From assembly GCA_934668345.1 (NCBI GenBank), contig CAKUNE010000002.1:124001-188000 (forward strand): DNA of 64,000 bases. The letters are read 5' to 3'. Below, piece after piece: positions 7,505 to 16,233 of this stretch (the first letter of the stretch is position 1; every line of letters starts with the position of its first letter). The position numbers and the translations under genes were made by a program. The DNA comes from an uncultured Collinsella sp. Its GTDB lineage: Bacteria > Actinomycetota > Coriobacteriia > Coriobacteriales > Coriobacteriaceae. The notes beneath the pieces were generated by a model that was given only the letters and a program-made list of their open reading frames with translations, was not told the origin of the DNA and searched no databases.

Positions 7505-8302
7505 ATGACCGAAACCGTAGCCGCCGCGCCCGTCGAGACGCGCGACACCAAGCTCGAGATCATCATGGGCCGCGAGGCACTCGATAAGCTCGCCAACGCC
7601 ACAGTGTTGGTACTCGGCTGCGGCGGCGTGGGCTCCAACTGCTGCGAGGCACTCGCTCGCGGCGGCGTTGGACACTTCGTGATTCTGGATAAGGACATCA
7701 TTGCGCCAAGCAATATTAATCGCCAGGCGATCGCATTTCACAGCACCATCGGCAAGCGCAAGGTGGATGTCATGGAGGCGATGATCCACGATATCAACCC
7801 CGCCGCTACCGTCATCAAGCGCACCGAATACCTGCTGAGCGATAACATCGACGACTTCTTTGCCAGCGTTTTGGAACAGACGGATGGCAAACTCGACTAC
7901 GTCATTGATGCCATTGACACGATTTCGGCAAAGCTTGCCATTGCCAAGTACGCCCAAGACCACGGCATTCGCCTAGTGAGTTCCATGGGCGGGGCCAACA
8001 AGCTGCACCCCGAGTGCCTGCGTTTTGCAGATATCTTCGAAACGGTTCGCGATCCCATGAGCCGAATCATGCGCAAAGAGTGCAAAAAGCGTGACATCAA
8101 GAGCTTGCACGTGCTGTTTAGCTGCGAAGAGTCGGTAAAGACCCAGCCGCGCGACCCCTCAAACATTCATGAGCGCACCGAGCTGGGAACCGCCAGTTTT
8201 ATGCCGCCCATCATGGGTCAGATGATTGCGGGCGAGGTCGTTCGCCAGATTAGTGGGCGTGGCACCGAGCGCGTACGCGCCGACGGCCAGCGCCTGGACT
8301 AG
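7505..8302 (+). CDS. tcdA: tRNA threonylcarbamoyladenosine dehydratase
   Basis: E1-like (ThiF/MoeB/HesA) enzyme that uses ATP to cyclise t6A37 of ANN-decoding tRNAs to ct6A. It has 265 residues. The Rossmann nucleotide motif is VLGCGGVGSNCCEALARGGV (about 38-57), DxDxIxxSNxNRQ-like residues follow (DKDIIAPSNINRQ), and the C-terminal half carries RDIKSLHVLFSCEE, typical of TcdA/CsdL. ATG 7505 follows GGAGGAT. tatD starts 15 bp downstream and is probably co-transcribed. ThiF proteins of thiamine or molybdopterin synthesis are alternatives, but no such pathway genes are nearby. Confidence 0.9.
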   Translation: MTETVAAAPVETRDTKLEIIMGREALDKLANATVLVLGCGGVGSNCCEALARGGVGHFVILDKDIIAPSNINRQAIAFHSTIGKRKVDVMEAMIHDINPAATVIKRTEYLLSDNIDDFFASVLEQTDGKLDYVIDAIDTISAKLAIAKYAQDHGIRLVSSMGGANKLHPECLRFADIFETVRDPMSRIMRKECKKRDIKSLHVLFSCEESVKTQPRDPSNIHERTELGTASFMPPIMGQMIAGEVVRQISGRGTERVRADGQRLD

Positions 8303-8316
8303 CAAGGCACACCGCG

Positions 8317-9099
8317 ATGGAGTTACAGCTCTTTGACGCCCATTGCCATTTGGATATGATGGGCCGCCCAGAAACCGTAGCCAGCGAAGCCGCCGCGATG
8401 GGGCTGGGTTGCTTTGACTGCGGCGTTGACCCTCGTGACTTTGCCGCGGCAAGAAAGTATGTCAGTCGCTACCCAAATATCATCGCGGGCGTCGGACTCC
8501 ACCCTTGGTGGATCGCCGACGGCCGATGCGGAACTGCCGAGGTTGACCTGCTCTGCGAACTCGCTACTCAAGAACGATATATCGGCGAGGTCGGACTCGA
8601 CTTCTCACCGCGCTTCGCCGGAACCGAGGGGCTCCAGACGCAGACATTTGAACGGCTTTGCCAGACGTTATCGCAACACTCGATCCCCAGGCGCGCTCTA
8701 TCCATCCATGCCGTTCGCTCGGCAGAAACCGTATTGGATATCCTGGAGACGAACAGCCTTTTTAACAACAGCCCCGACTCCCCCGCCATCATCTTTCACT
8801 GGTTTAGCGGTACCTCGGACAAACTCAACCGAGCTCGCAACGTAGGCTGCTATTTTTCCATCAACGAGCGCATGCTTGCGACCAAACGCGGGCGCGAATA
8901 CACACGACAGATTCCACTCGACCGCTTGTTGCTCGAAACTGATGCGCCAGCCGAACCGCAAACGGACGCAAGCGCACAACAGCTCGCCGATTCACTTATA
9001 CGAACATCCGAGATCATTGCCGCGCTTAAAAACTGCGCCGCGGAGAGCGTCAAGTCGGTCGTTCTGAGAAATTCCCACTCCATTTTCGACTTCCACTGA
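8317..9099 (+). CDS. TatD-family metal-dependent hydrolase
   Basis: TIM-barrel amidohydrolase-fold nuclease of the TatD group (3'-5' exonuclease or deoxyribonuclease in characterised members). It has 260 residues. The metal ligands appear in FDAHCHLD (7-14), the glutamate in YIGEVGLDF (about 89-97), a His in IFHWFSG and the Asp in LLLETDAP (about 208-215). It lies 15 bp behind tcdA, on the same strand. The ATG at 8317 has only a weak ribosome-binding site, so coupling to tcdA is likely. The order of motifs and the length are normal for the family. Substrate is unknown. Confidence 0.85.
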   Translation: MELQLFDAHCHLDMMGRPETVASEAAAMGLGCFDCGVDPRDFAAARKYVSRYPNIIAGVGLHPWWIADGRCGTAEVDLLCELATQERYIGEVGLDFSPRFAGTEGLQTQTFERLCQTLSQHSIPRRALSIHAVRSAETVLDILETNSLFNNSPDSPAIIFHWFSGTSDKLNRARNVGCYFSINERMLATKRGREYTRQIPLDRLLLETDAPAEPQTDASAQQLADSLIRTSEIIAALKNCAAESVKSVVLRNSHSIFDFH

Positions 9100-9104
9100 C
9101 CCCG

Positions 9105-9334
9105 GTGGGCAAAAAATGCCAAATATGAGTACTGTTGTAAAACTAGTCACATTATTTTGCATCAAAACAACGACCTGATAATATACAACTGTTCATTATC
9201 AGGTCGTTTTAGCATACTTAAAGCCATCCATAACAGGTTTCAATCGCCCGAAGACGCTCAATAAATGCCTCAAGAGCCTGATTTTGCTGCCACTAAATTA
9301 GTGACAGTACTCATATTTGGCATTTTTTGCCCAC
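9105..9334. mobile_element. MITE-like element, 230 bp with 31-bp perfect terminal inverted repeats
   Basis: The ends 9105-9135 and 9304-9334 are exact inverted copies (outer sequence GTGGGCAAAAAATGCC). Inside is a second perfect inverted repeat, AACGACCTGATAAT (9169-9182) and its complement (9195-9208), with a 12-nt loop. No coding capacity, and it is AT-richer than its surroundings. The left end begins 5 bp after the tatD stop. No clear target-site duplication is visible. It fills most of the 325-bp gap between tatD and the next gene. The non-autonomous transposon reading is an inference. Confidence 0.6.
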
Positions 9335-9424
9335 TAGGCCTTGGGAAGACGCTAAAACGACTCCCCAAGGCCGCTTAGCTATTCGGAAATCGGAGCTCCG
9401 TGACCCCAAAAGCTGCACAGGGTC

Positions 9425-10084
9425 CTACGCAAGCTCCAGCAGCTCTGGCAGTTGGTCGATAATCTTGTCAGCGGCATCCTGGCTAAAGCCGAAGCGCTCC
9501 TCGCGTTTGGCGATCACCGTCAGACCCGCTCGCTTGCCGGCAGTGATGCCGGGCACCGAGTCCTCGACGCAGCAGCAGCGGTCCGCGGGCAGCCCCAGCA
9601 AATCCAACGCATGCAGGTAAATATCGGGCTCGGGCTTGCTCTCCTTAAACTGCTCGCCGCTCACCACGTACTCAAAGGCATCCGACAGACCGCACGCATC
9701 GAGCACTTCCTCGATGCTGTCCATGGGAGACGAACTGGCCAGCGCCACGCGAACGCCGCGGCGCGGAAGCTCGCGAATCGTCTCCACGGCGCCCGGATTG
9801 ATCAAGGTCTGATAATCGCGCGGTCGTTTATGTGCCCATTCATCCCAGCGGGCCAGTGCCTCATCGCCGGTGAAGTGTCCCTTTCCGGCGCGCTCAAACC
9901 AATCGACCAGCATATGCAAAAAGAACTGATGCGAGGTGCCAACCTGCCCGTTCAGCTCCTCTTGGGTCAGGTTCAGCCCAAGCTCTTTGGCAAACGCAGC
10001 GGTCTCCCCCAGGTAGTAATACTCGGTATCGACGATGACGCCGTCCATGTCAAAGATAACGGCGTCGAACGGAAATGCGGACAC
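9425..10084 (-). CDS. HAD-superfamily hydrolase, beta-phosphoglucomutase/PGM-like subgroup
   Basis: Cytosolic phosphatase or phosphomutase of 219 residues. Motif I is FDMDGVIVDTE (nucleophile and acid Asp), motif II SSSP, motif III Lys in KPEPDIY and motif IV VEDSVPG. A helical cap between motifs I and II (about 20-90) places it in HAD subfamily IA. GTG 10084 is used because GGGAGGG precedes it; the reading to 10132 would run through the upstream terminator. It follows another HAD gene on the same strand but behind that terminator. Substrate cannot be told from sequence. Confidence 0.88.
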   Translation of the reverse strand: MSAFPFDAVIFDMDGVIVDTEYYYLGETAAFAKELGLNLTQEELNGQVGTSHQFFLHMLVDWFERAGKGHFTGDEALARWDEWAHKRPRDYQTLINPGAVETIRELPRRGVRVALASSSPMDSIEEVLDACGLSDAFEYVVSGEQFKESKPEPDIYLHALDLLGLPADRCCCVEDSVPGITAGKRAGLTVIAKREERFGFSQDAADKIIDQLPELLELA

Positions 10085-10104
10085 GGCACCCTCCCTAACA
10101 AAAA

Positions 10105-10124
10105 GGCGCCCGCAAGCGGACGCC
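10105..10124 (-). terminator. Terminator after the Cof-type HAD gene
   Basis: GGCGTCCGC/GCGGGCGCC stem on the complement, followed by TTTTTGTT. It separates the two HAD genes. Confidence 0.8.
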
Positions 10125-10147
10125 CGAACCATGCACTATCGGCGATT

Positions 10148-10990
10148 CTAACCCAGCAGCTTGTCGAGTGCCACCGCGATGCCATCTTCGTTGTTATTGG
10201 CGGTCACCATCTGAGCCACGGCCTTGACCTCATCGACGGCGTTACCCATGGCAACGCCCGTACCCGCCCACTCGATCATGGACTTATCATTCTGGCCGTC
10301 GCCAAACGAAACGACCTCGCTGGCATCGATGCCAAGCTTGGGCAGAGCGCCCTGAAGCGCACGTGCCTTATCGATACCGGGCGCCGTAAACTCAAAGTAC
10401 CAATCTGCCGTGAACATGCCCGAAAGCGTCTCGGTAAAGGGTGCGTACATCTCCTCGTGATGCGCCTGCAGGTAGGCCGGATCGCCCGCGGTGAGCAGCT
10501 TGTCCACCGGATAGGCATCCGCGACCTCATGAAGGCTCTCGACCTCGCGAATCTTAAGATCGCACGCATCGCGCTCATACTTGACGATGTTCTTCTGCGA
10601 GCCGTCGGGCAGCGTAATCATGCAGCGATATGAGTCCACGACATGCAAATCGCGGCCAAGAGAGATCATGGGGATCACGTCAAAGTTGCGCAGGTGGTCG
10701 AGCAGGCGGTGCAGCTCGTCAACCGGCATGGCCTGGTCAAACAGTACCTCGTCGGTCTGAGCATCGACCACGTGCGCACCGTTAAAAGCCACCAGCAGGC
10801 CATCGTGATTCTGAAGGTCGAGCTCCTGACCAAGTGCGCGAAGGCCCCACGCGGGACGGCCCGAAGCCAAGATGAGCTTGATGCCCGACTCCTGCGCCGC
10901 GAGCAGTTTCTCGCGCGTGCGCGGGCTGATTACCTTCTGATCGTTGGTGAGCGTACCGTCGATATCCATTGCAATGGCCTTGATTGCCAT
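10148..10990 (-). CDS. Cof-type HAD-IIB sugar phosphatase-like hydrolase
   Basis: 280-residue phosphatase with MDIDGTLTNDQ (motif I, about 8-18), LILASGRP (motif II) and motif IV in FGDGQNDKSMIEWAG. The large alpha/beta cap between motifs II and III is that of the Cof/YidA (HAD-IIB) group. These enzymes dephosphorylate sugar phosphates or flavin/PLP intermediates. ATG 10990 has GGGAGG 7 nt upstream; the longer frame to 11140 has no support. It is monocistronic with its own terminator. Specificity unknown. Confidence 0.88.
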   Translation of the reverse strand: MAIKAIAMDIDGTLTNDQKVISPRTREKLLAAQESGIKLILASGRPAWGLRALGQELDLQNHDGLLVAFNGAHVVDAQTDEVLFDQAMPVDELHRLLDHLRNFDVIPMISLGRDLHVVDSYRCMITLPDGSQKNIVKYERDACDLKIREVESLHEVADAYPVDKLLTAGDPAYLQAHHEEMYAPFTETLSGMFTADWYFEFTAPGIDKARALQGALPKLGIDASEVVSFGDGQNDKSMIEWAGTGVAMGNAVDEVKAVAQMVTANNNEDGIAVALDKLLG

Positions 10991-11443
10991 ATATGCCTCC
11001 CTGCATTGAGTTTGCCGCGCACCATCATATCCGAGCCAAGCATCCCCCGAAGAACATTTTTGAAAAAGATACTTGCCAAATCGCTGGAGCCTGATTAAGT
11101 TAAAGATGACCGTAACGTTGGTCACCGTTTGATCGAGCATATTCAGTTTCAGTTTTCAGCGTGTAAGAGAAAGAAGATCGGCAAAGTACAACCCCAAACG
11201 CAATGACAACTTAATGAGGTAACTGCCATATGTGAGGCATCCAGAGCATTGCTGTCTCGATTTTGAGCACGATGCCTTCCGCCTTGCATGGGCCGTTCCA
11301 TCCCACCCCTGCAGCAACTGCCTCACGGGCTCATTGAAAACCGCATAGCACCCCAACGTCAGCACATCACCCACGGCAAGCACATCACTCACGACAACCA
11401 ACACATCAACAAACAGGCAAGCACATCACAGATTGGAAACGCT
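10991..11443. other. 453-bp gap with iteron-like direct repeats
   Basis: There is no gene on either strand that I can support. The right part contains four copies of CACATCA at 11363, 11381, 11402 and 11422 (spacing 18, 21, 20 bp) within A/C-rich imperfect repeats ending just before the gene at 11444. TGACC/GGTCA inverted arms lie near 11107. The rest shows nothing recognisable. Confidence 0.5.
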
Positions 11444-12337
11444 ATGAACACTACCCGTCCCCAGACCGCAAACACCGTCCTCAAGGCACGCATCGACCGT
11501 GCCCTGCACGGCAGATACGACACCGACTTCGCCGCCGCAACGATCGCAAACTTTGCCCTGCTGCCCGTCGACGAGGCACTGAGCAACCACGAGTTTTCGG
11601 CAAATCGCTGCGCCGAAATCATGAACGATCCAGCCGTCCACAAACTTACCGACCCTTATCTCGGACCCCACGGTAAGACCGAAGGCCCGTACACCATGGG
11701 CCATGTGGCACACATGATTACCGCACTCGACACGAAGCTTCGGCTCGAGATGGACGACGAGACGCAGATGACATTGATGGACCATCGATTCGACCTGCAG
11801 AACGCCCTGACCCTCCCCATCCATGACCTCGCCATGGGCCTCAAAGCCCTGGAGGCGCGGCATCAGCAGGCAGCCTGCGGGCAAGATGACGTGCAGGGCC
11901 CGCCGGGCGTCATGGTGCTCGACCGCGAACGCTACAACCGCGCAACCGCCCGGTTTCAAGCCGGCCCGACAACGGTGCGCACCCTGATCGACATGCTCCG
12001 TGTGCTGAGCCTCAATCGTCTATTCGACGGCTACCGGGCACTGGCGCCTGCTGGCCTTCGCGCTCAAACGATCCGGATTATCGATATCCAACAGCGACAG
12101 TTCAAGCGTTACCGCGACGATCGGGAGATGAGCCAAGGCATCGTTCACTTCTACCAGAAGCGCTACGACCCCAACGAGTTTCCCGACGTTCTCGAACGCC
12201 AGCTGCGTCTCGTCTACACCGCGCCCATTGCCGCACTGATGCGATTGGGCGCATTCGACGAGTCACTGGCAAAAGCCGCCGACCGCAAAGTCACAACGGA
12301 GCTTGAGCGCAGGCTCGAACATGCCTTTGAGTTTTAG
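11444..12337 (+). CDS. Hypothetical protein, first gene of ClpP-VirD4 island
   Basis: A 297-residue soluble protein that I do not recognise. It has no signal peptide or membrane segment. It is predominantly alpha-helical, charged, rich in Ala, Arg, Leu and Asp, with an Asp/Glu-Arg rich centre (residues 100-170) and a basic C-terminal third. ATG 11444 has GGAAA at modest spacing; the frame is open further upstream (11288) but without a start that fits. It is 55 bp before the clpP-like gene and on the same strand, so all three genes of the island may be one transcript. The iteron-like repeats lie directly in front. Confidence 0.6.
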   Translation: MNTTRPQTANTVLKARIDRALHGRYDTDFAAATIANFALLPVDEALSNHEFSANRCAEIMNDPAVHKLTDPYLGPHGKTEGPYTMGHVAHMITALDTKLRLEMDDETQMTLMDHRFDLQNALTLPIHDLAMGLKALEARHQQAACGQDDVQGPPGVMVLDRERYNRATARFQAGPTTVRTLIDMLRVLSLNRLFDGYRALAPAGLRAQTIRIIDIQQRQFKRYRDDREMSQGIVHFYQKRYDPNEFPDVLERQLRLVYTAPIAALMRLGAFDESLAKAADRKVTTELERRLEHAFEF

Positions 12338-12392
12338 CGCCAGCTTCACCAACCCAAATAGAACCTCGTCCTACGTTAAGAAAGGAACCTTC

Positions 12393-13010
12393 GTGGACAC
12401 CACTCAGACCCCTGTCATCAGCCCGCTCACGATGCGCGAGTCGGCTCGTGGCATAACGCTCACTTCCGTCTACGACGAGATGCTCGCCCGACGTGAGCTT
12501 TCCGTCGTGGGCGACATCAACAGTTCGATGGCGCACGATCTGTGCCAGCAGATTCGCCTGCTCGAGGCCGCAGACCCCACGGCCCCCATCACGGTCTTTG
12601 TTGCCAGCCCCGGCGGCAACGTGCGCGCCGGCCTCGCCATCTACGACACCATGCGCCTCTCGCCGTGCCCCATCCACACCATCTGCCTGGAGTTTGCGGC
12701 CTCTATGGGCGCCATCATCTTTATGGGCGGTGACGAGCGCCGCATGGCTCCCCATGCCGAGCTCATGATTCATGACCCGCTCATCCCGCAAGGAGCTGGG
12801 GGCTCGGCCCTAGCACTCCAGGAAACAAGCCGGCGTCTCATGCAGACCCGCAAGGCCCTGACGCAAATCCTGTCTGATCGCAGTGGCCTTTCGGCCAAGC
12901 GTATCCAAACACTCACGGCAAAGGATACGTACCTTTCGGCCGAGCGCACCGTCGAGCTCGGCTTTGCCCACAGCATTCTCACCTCGACCAAGGAGACCGC
13001 CCATGTCTAA
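12393..13010 (+). CDS. ClpP-like serine protease associated with VirD4-like gene
   Basis: 205-residue caseinolytic-protease-fold protein. Ser104 in FAASMGAIIF, His127 in LMIHDP and Asp178 in AKDTYLSAERTVELG reproduce the ClpP triad spacing, so it is probably active. ASPGGNVRAGLAIYDTM is the oxyanion/handle segment. There is no obvious ClpX-docking assessment possible and no Clp ATPase adjacent. The start is GTG 12393, preceded by AAAGGAA. Its last 8 bases overlap the start of the coupling-protein gene. This is not the housekeeping clpP-clpX locus. ClpP homologues encoded by plasmids or integrative elements are the likely relatives. Confidence 0.85.
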   Translation: MDTTQTPVISPLTMRESARGITLTSVYDEMLARRELSVVGDINSSMAHDLCQQIRLLEAADPTAPITVFVASPGGNVRAGLAIYDTMRLSPCPIHTICLEFAASMGAIIFMGGDERRMAPHAELMIHDPLIPQGAGGSALALQETSRRLMQTRKALTQILSDRSGLSAKRIQTLTAKDTYLSAERTVELGFAHSILTSTKETAHV

Positions 13011-14297
13011 CCTCAACGCAGCCCTGCACGCCCCCGCTCCTGCCATCCTTGCACAGAACCACATGCTCTCGTGCAATACGCGCCAAACCGGACTCAACAA
13101 CAATATGCTCGTCATCGGTCCTTCGGGCGCCGGCAAGACCCGCAACGTCCTCAAGCCCAACCTACTGCAGATGAACGCGAGCTATATCGTGCTCGACACC
13201 AAGGGGACGCTCTGCCGCGAAGTCGGCCCCGTGCTCGCCGCACATGGCTATCGTGTACAGCGCCTCAACTTTGCCGATCTTGACGATGCGACCACACTGC
13301 CCGAGGACATCGAGCAGTGTGGCTACAACCCGCTCAACCACATCCGCCGCACCAAAGACGGCAAGCCCAACCAGCAAGACATCATCTCGGTCGCCAAGGC
13401 CATCTGTCCAGTCGAGGACCAAACCCAGCCGTTTTGGGACCATGCAACAGCCAACCTGCTTTCCTGCCTGATCGCCTATGTGTGTGAACAGCTGCCCGTG
13501 GAGGAGTAGACGTTTTCATCGGTGATCGACCTTTGCGAACATCTCCAAGACCGCGCCACGACACGCCTTTTCGACGACCTGCAGACCATCGACCCCACAA
13601 GCTACGCGCTCTCACTTTGGCGGCGCTACTCACCCACCATCACGGCCGAAAAGATGCACGCAAGCATCATGGGCATCCTTGCCGAAAAAGTCATGTGCCT
13701 GGGCTTTGATGGAGCACGCCGTCTATACACCGATGCGAATCAGATCGATTTCGCAGCTCTGGGATGCGAGCGTCGAGCGCTCTTCGTCACCGTCAGCGAT
13801 CTCGACCGTAGCCTCGATCCGCTCACCGACCTGTTTGTAACGCAGGCCTTCGCGGAACTCATCCGCCACGCCGACGCGCAGCCCGACGGCCGTTTTGCGA
13901 TACCGGTCCGCTTTATGCTCGATGACTTTGCCAACCTGCAGATGCCACAAATCGATAACGTTTTGTCCATCATCCGCAGCCGCGAGATCTGGGCAACCCT
14001 ATTGCTGCAGTCAACAAACCAGCTCGATGCGCTCTATGGCGAAGCGCGCGCTCGCTCCATCATGGGCAACTGCGATACGCAGCTCGTGCTAGCCTTTCAG
14101 GACCCCGAGAGCGCTCGCGTCTTTTCCGAGCGTGCTGACGTGCCGCCCAGTACACTCATGGCAACGCCCGTCGACCGATCCTGGCTGTTCGTCGCGGCCG
14201 CGCTCCCCAGCAGGTCGAGCGCTTTAGGCTCGAGGACCACCCGCTCTACGCAGAGCTCCCCGAAGCCCAAGGCGCTCAGGACGAATTCGACCTCTGA
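13003..14297 (+). pseudogene. VirD4/TraG-type conjugative coupling ATPase, disrupted
   Basis: Related to the coupling proteins of Gram-positive conjugative elements (CD1115/Tn1549-like VirD4). It has LSCNTRQTGLNNNMLVIG then Walker A GPSGAGKT (residues 39-46) and Walker B-like FMLDDFANL, with a QSTNQLD helix motif. Two lesions are seen. An in-frame TAG at 13507-13509 (codon 169) lies inside LPVEE*TFSSV, where relatives carry Gln, so a single CAG-to-TAG change is likely. A 1-nt deletion near 14192 makes the conserved tail (FRLEDHPLYAELPEAQ) continue in another frame to the TGA at 14297. The N-terminal membrane segment of full VirD4 is absent. ATG 13003 has AAGGAG and overlaps clpP. Confidence 0.85.
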
Positions 14298-14335
14298 TGA
14301 CGTCACGCGACCCATCGAATCCGACCGACAACAGA

Positions 14336-14371
14336 AAAGGGGCCCGCATCCCAACGGATACGGGCCCCTTT
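14336..14371. terminator. Bidirectional terminator between VirD4 pseudogene and pgi
   Basis: AAAGGGGCCCG (14336-14346) and CGGGCCCCTTT (14361-14371) form an 11-bp perfect stem with A/T flanks on both sides. It serves converging transcripts. Confidence 0.88.
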
Positions 14372-14398
14372 CAGCCATACGTTAGTTTACAGCGAAAC

Positions 14399-16093
14399 TT
14401 ACTTGCGGTGAGCGCGGTAGAACTCGATGAGCGCCTGGGTCGAAGCGTCCTGCTCGGCCTTGGCAGCGTCGTCGTGGAAGGCAGGGGTGATCTGCTTGGC
14501 AAGCTGCTTGCCCAGCTCGACGCCCCACTGGTCGTAGGAGTCGATGCCCCAGACCGTGCCCTCGACAAACACGATGTGCTCGTACAGGGCGATGAGCTCG
14601 CCGAGTGCAAACGGGCTCAGCGTGTCACCGAAGATAGAGGTCGTCGGACGGTTGCCCTCAAAGCAGCGGGCCGGGACGATCTGCTCGGGCGTGCCCTCGG
14701 CGCGCACCTCGTCGGCCGTCTTGCCAAAGGCGAGCGCCTTGGTCTGGGCCAGGAAGTTGCCCAGGAACAGCTCGTGGACGTCCTGGCCGTTGTCGGTCGC
14801 GGGGTTGGCGGTGTTGGCGAAAGCGATGAAGTCGGCCGGAACCACCACGGTGCCCTGGTGCAGCAGCTGATAGAAGGCGTGCTGGCCATTGGTGCCGGGC
14901 TCGCCCCAGAAGATCTCACCGGTATCGGAGGTCACAGCGCTGCCGTCCCAGCGGACGTGCTTGCCGTTGGACTCCATGGTGAGCTGCTGCAGGTAGGCCG
15001 GGAAGCGGTGCAGGTACTGGCTGTACGGAAGCACGGCGTGGCTCTTGGAGCCGAAGAAGTTGACGTACCAGACGTTGAGCAGGCCCATCAGCGCAACGGC
15101 GTTGTTCTCGAGCGGCGTGTTGCAGAAGTACTCGTCGATGGCGTGGAAGCCCTCGAGGAACTGCTGGAAGCGCTCGGGGCCGAGCACGACAATCAGCGAC
15201 AGGCCCACAGCGGAGTCAACGGAGTAGCGGCCGCCGACCCAGTTCCAGAAACCGAAGGCGTTGGCCGGATCGATACCGAAGGCCTCGACCCTGTCGAGTG
15301 CGGTGGAGACGGCGACGAAGTGCTTGGCCACGGCCTCGGCGTTCTGCTCATCGGAGCCATCGATGGCACCCTGGGCCTTGAGCTGCTCGAGCATCCAGGT
15401 CTTGACCTCGCGGGCGTTGGTGAGGGTCTCGAGCGTGGTGAAGGTCTTGGAGACGATGATCACGAGCGTGGTCTCGGGGTCCAGACCCTTGAGCTTCTCG
15501 GCCTGATCGTTGGGGTCGATGTTGGAGATGTAGCGGCAGTCGATACCGGCGTCGGCATAGGGACGCAGGGCCTCGTAGGCCATGACCGGGCCCAGGTCAG
15601 AGCCGCCGATGCCGATGGACACCAGGTGCTCGATCTTCTTGCCGGTAATGCCCTTCCACTCACCGGAGCGCACACGCTCGGCGAAGGCATACATGCGGTC
15701 GAGGACCTCGTGCACGTCGGCGACGACATCCTGGCCGTCAACGATGAGCTGGCCCTTCTCGCTTGCCGGACGGCGCAGCGCGGTGTGCAGGACGGCACGG
15801 TCCTCGGTGGTGTTGATGTGCTCGCCGGAGAACATGGCGTCGCGGCGCTCCTCGAGCTTCACCTCGCGGGCAAGATCGCACAGCAGCTTGACGGTCTCAT
15901 CGGTCACCAGGTTCTTGGACAGATCGAAGTGCAGGTCACCAGCGTCAAAGCTCAGCTTGTTCACGCGCTCGGCATCAGCGGCGAACCAGGTCTTGAGGTC
16001 GATGCCCTCGGCCTCGAGCTTCTCCTGATGGGCCTCGAGTGCCTTCCAAGCGGCGGTCGACGTAGCGTCGATAGGTGCGGCAACAGTTGCCAT
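14399..16093 (-). CDS. pgi: Glucose-6-phosphate isomerase
   Basis: Interconverts glucose 6-phosphate and fructose 6-phosphate, joining trehalose/glucoside breakdown to glycolysis. The 564-residue form is the long (E. coli/eukaryote-like) type. It has [12 protein letters not shown] (sugar-phosphate loop, about 157-168), [16 protein letters not shown], the catalytic Glu in [20 protein letters not shown] helix and His in [11 protein letters not shown], with the Lys in [12 protein letters not shown] near the end. ATG 16093 follows AGGAGG; the reading to 16120 is not needed. It is monocistronic, converging on the accessory island. Confidence 0.95.
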   Translation of the reverse strand: MATVAAPIDATSTAAWKALEAHQEKLEAEGIDLKTWFAADAERVNKLSFDAGDLHFDLSKNLVTDETVKLLCDLAREVKLEERRDAMFSGEHINTTEDRAVLHTALRRPASEKGQLIVDGQDVVADVHEVLDRMYAFAERVRSGEWKGITGKKIEHLVSIGIGGSDLGPVMAYEALRPYADAGIDCRYISNIDPNDQAEKLKGLDPETTLVIIVSKTFTTLETLTNAREVKTWMLEQLKAQGAIDGSDEQNAEAVAKHFVAVSTALDRVEAFGIDPANAFGFWNWVGGRYSVDSAVGLSLIVVLGPERFQQFLEGFHAIDEYFCNTPLENNAVALMGLLNVWYVNFFGSKSHAVLPYSQYLHRFPAYLQQLTMESNGKHVRWDGSAVTSDTGEIFWGEPGTNGQHAFYQLLHQGTVVVPADFIAFANTANPATDNGQDVHELFLGNFLAQTKALAFGKTADEVRAEGTPEQIVPARCFEGNRPTTSIFGDTLSPFALGELIALYEHIVFVEGTVWGIDSYDQWGVELGKQLAKQITPAFHDDAAKAEQDASTQALIEFYRAHRK

Positions 16094-16233
16094 ATAGTCC
16101 TCCTCAGCATACGGGCGCAAGCCTCCATGCGCCCGGATAATCAGATGCCCCTATTCTAACGCATGTCAAGACTGCAATCAGCGAGCGTTGCCAATCCGCC
16201 CCCTAACGGCGACTGACCAAAAAGGGGCAGGTT

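Noticed and set aside
11360-11430. CRISPR-like repeats
   Set aside because: The repeated unit is only 7-12 bp, imperfect, with spacers of about 12 bp and no cas genes; iteron-like is a better description.
13507-13509. Programmed amber readthrough (or pyrrolysine) in the VirD4-like gene
   Set aside because: A second lesion downstream and the probable CAG ancestor favour a plain nonsense mutation.
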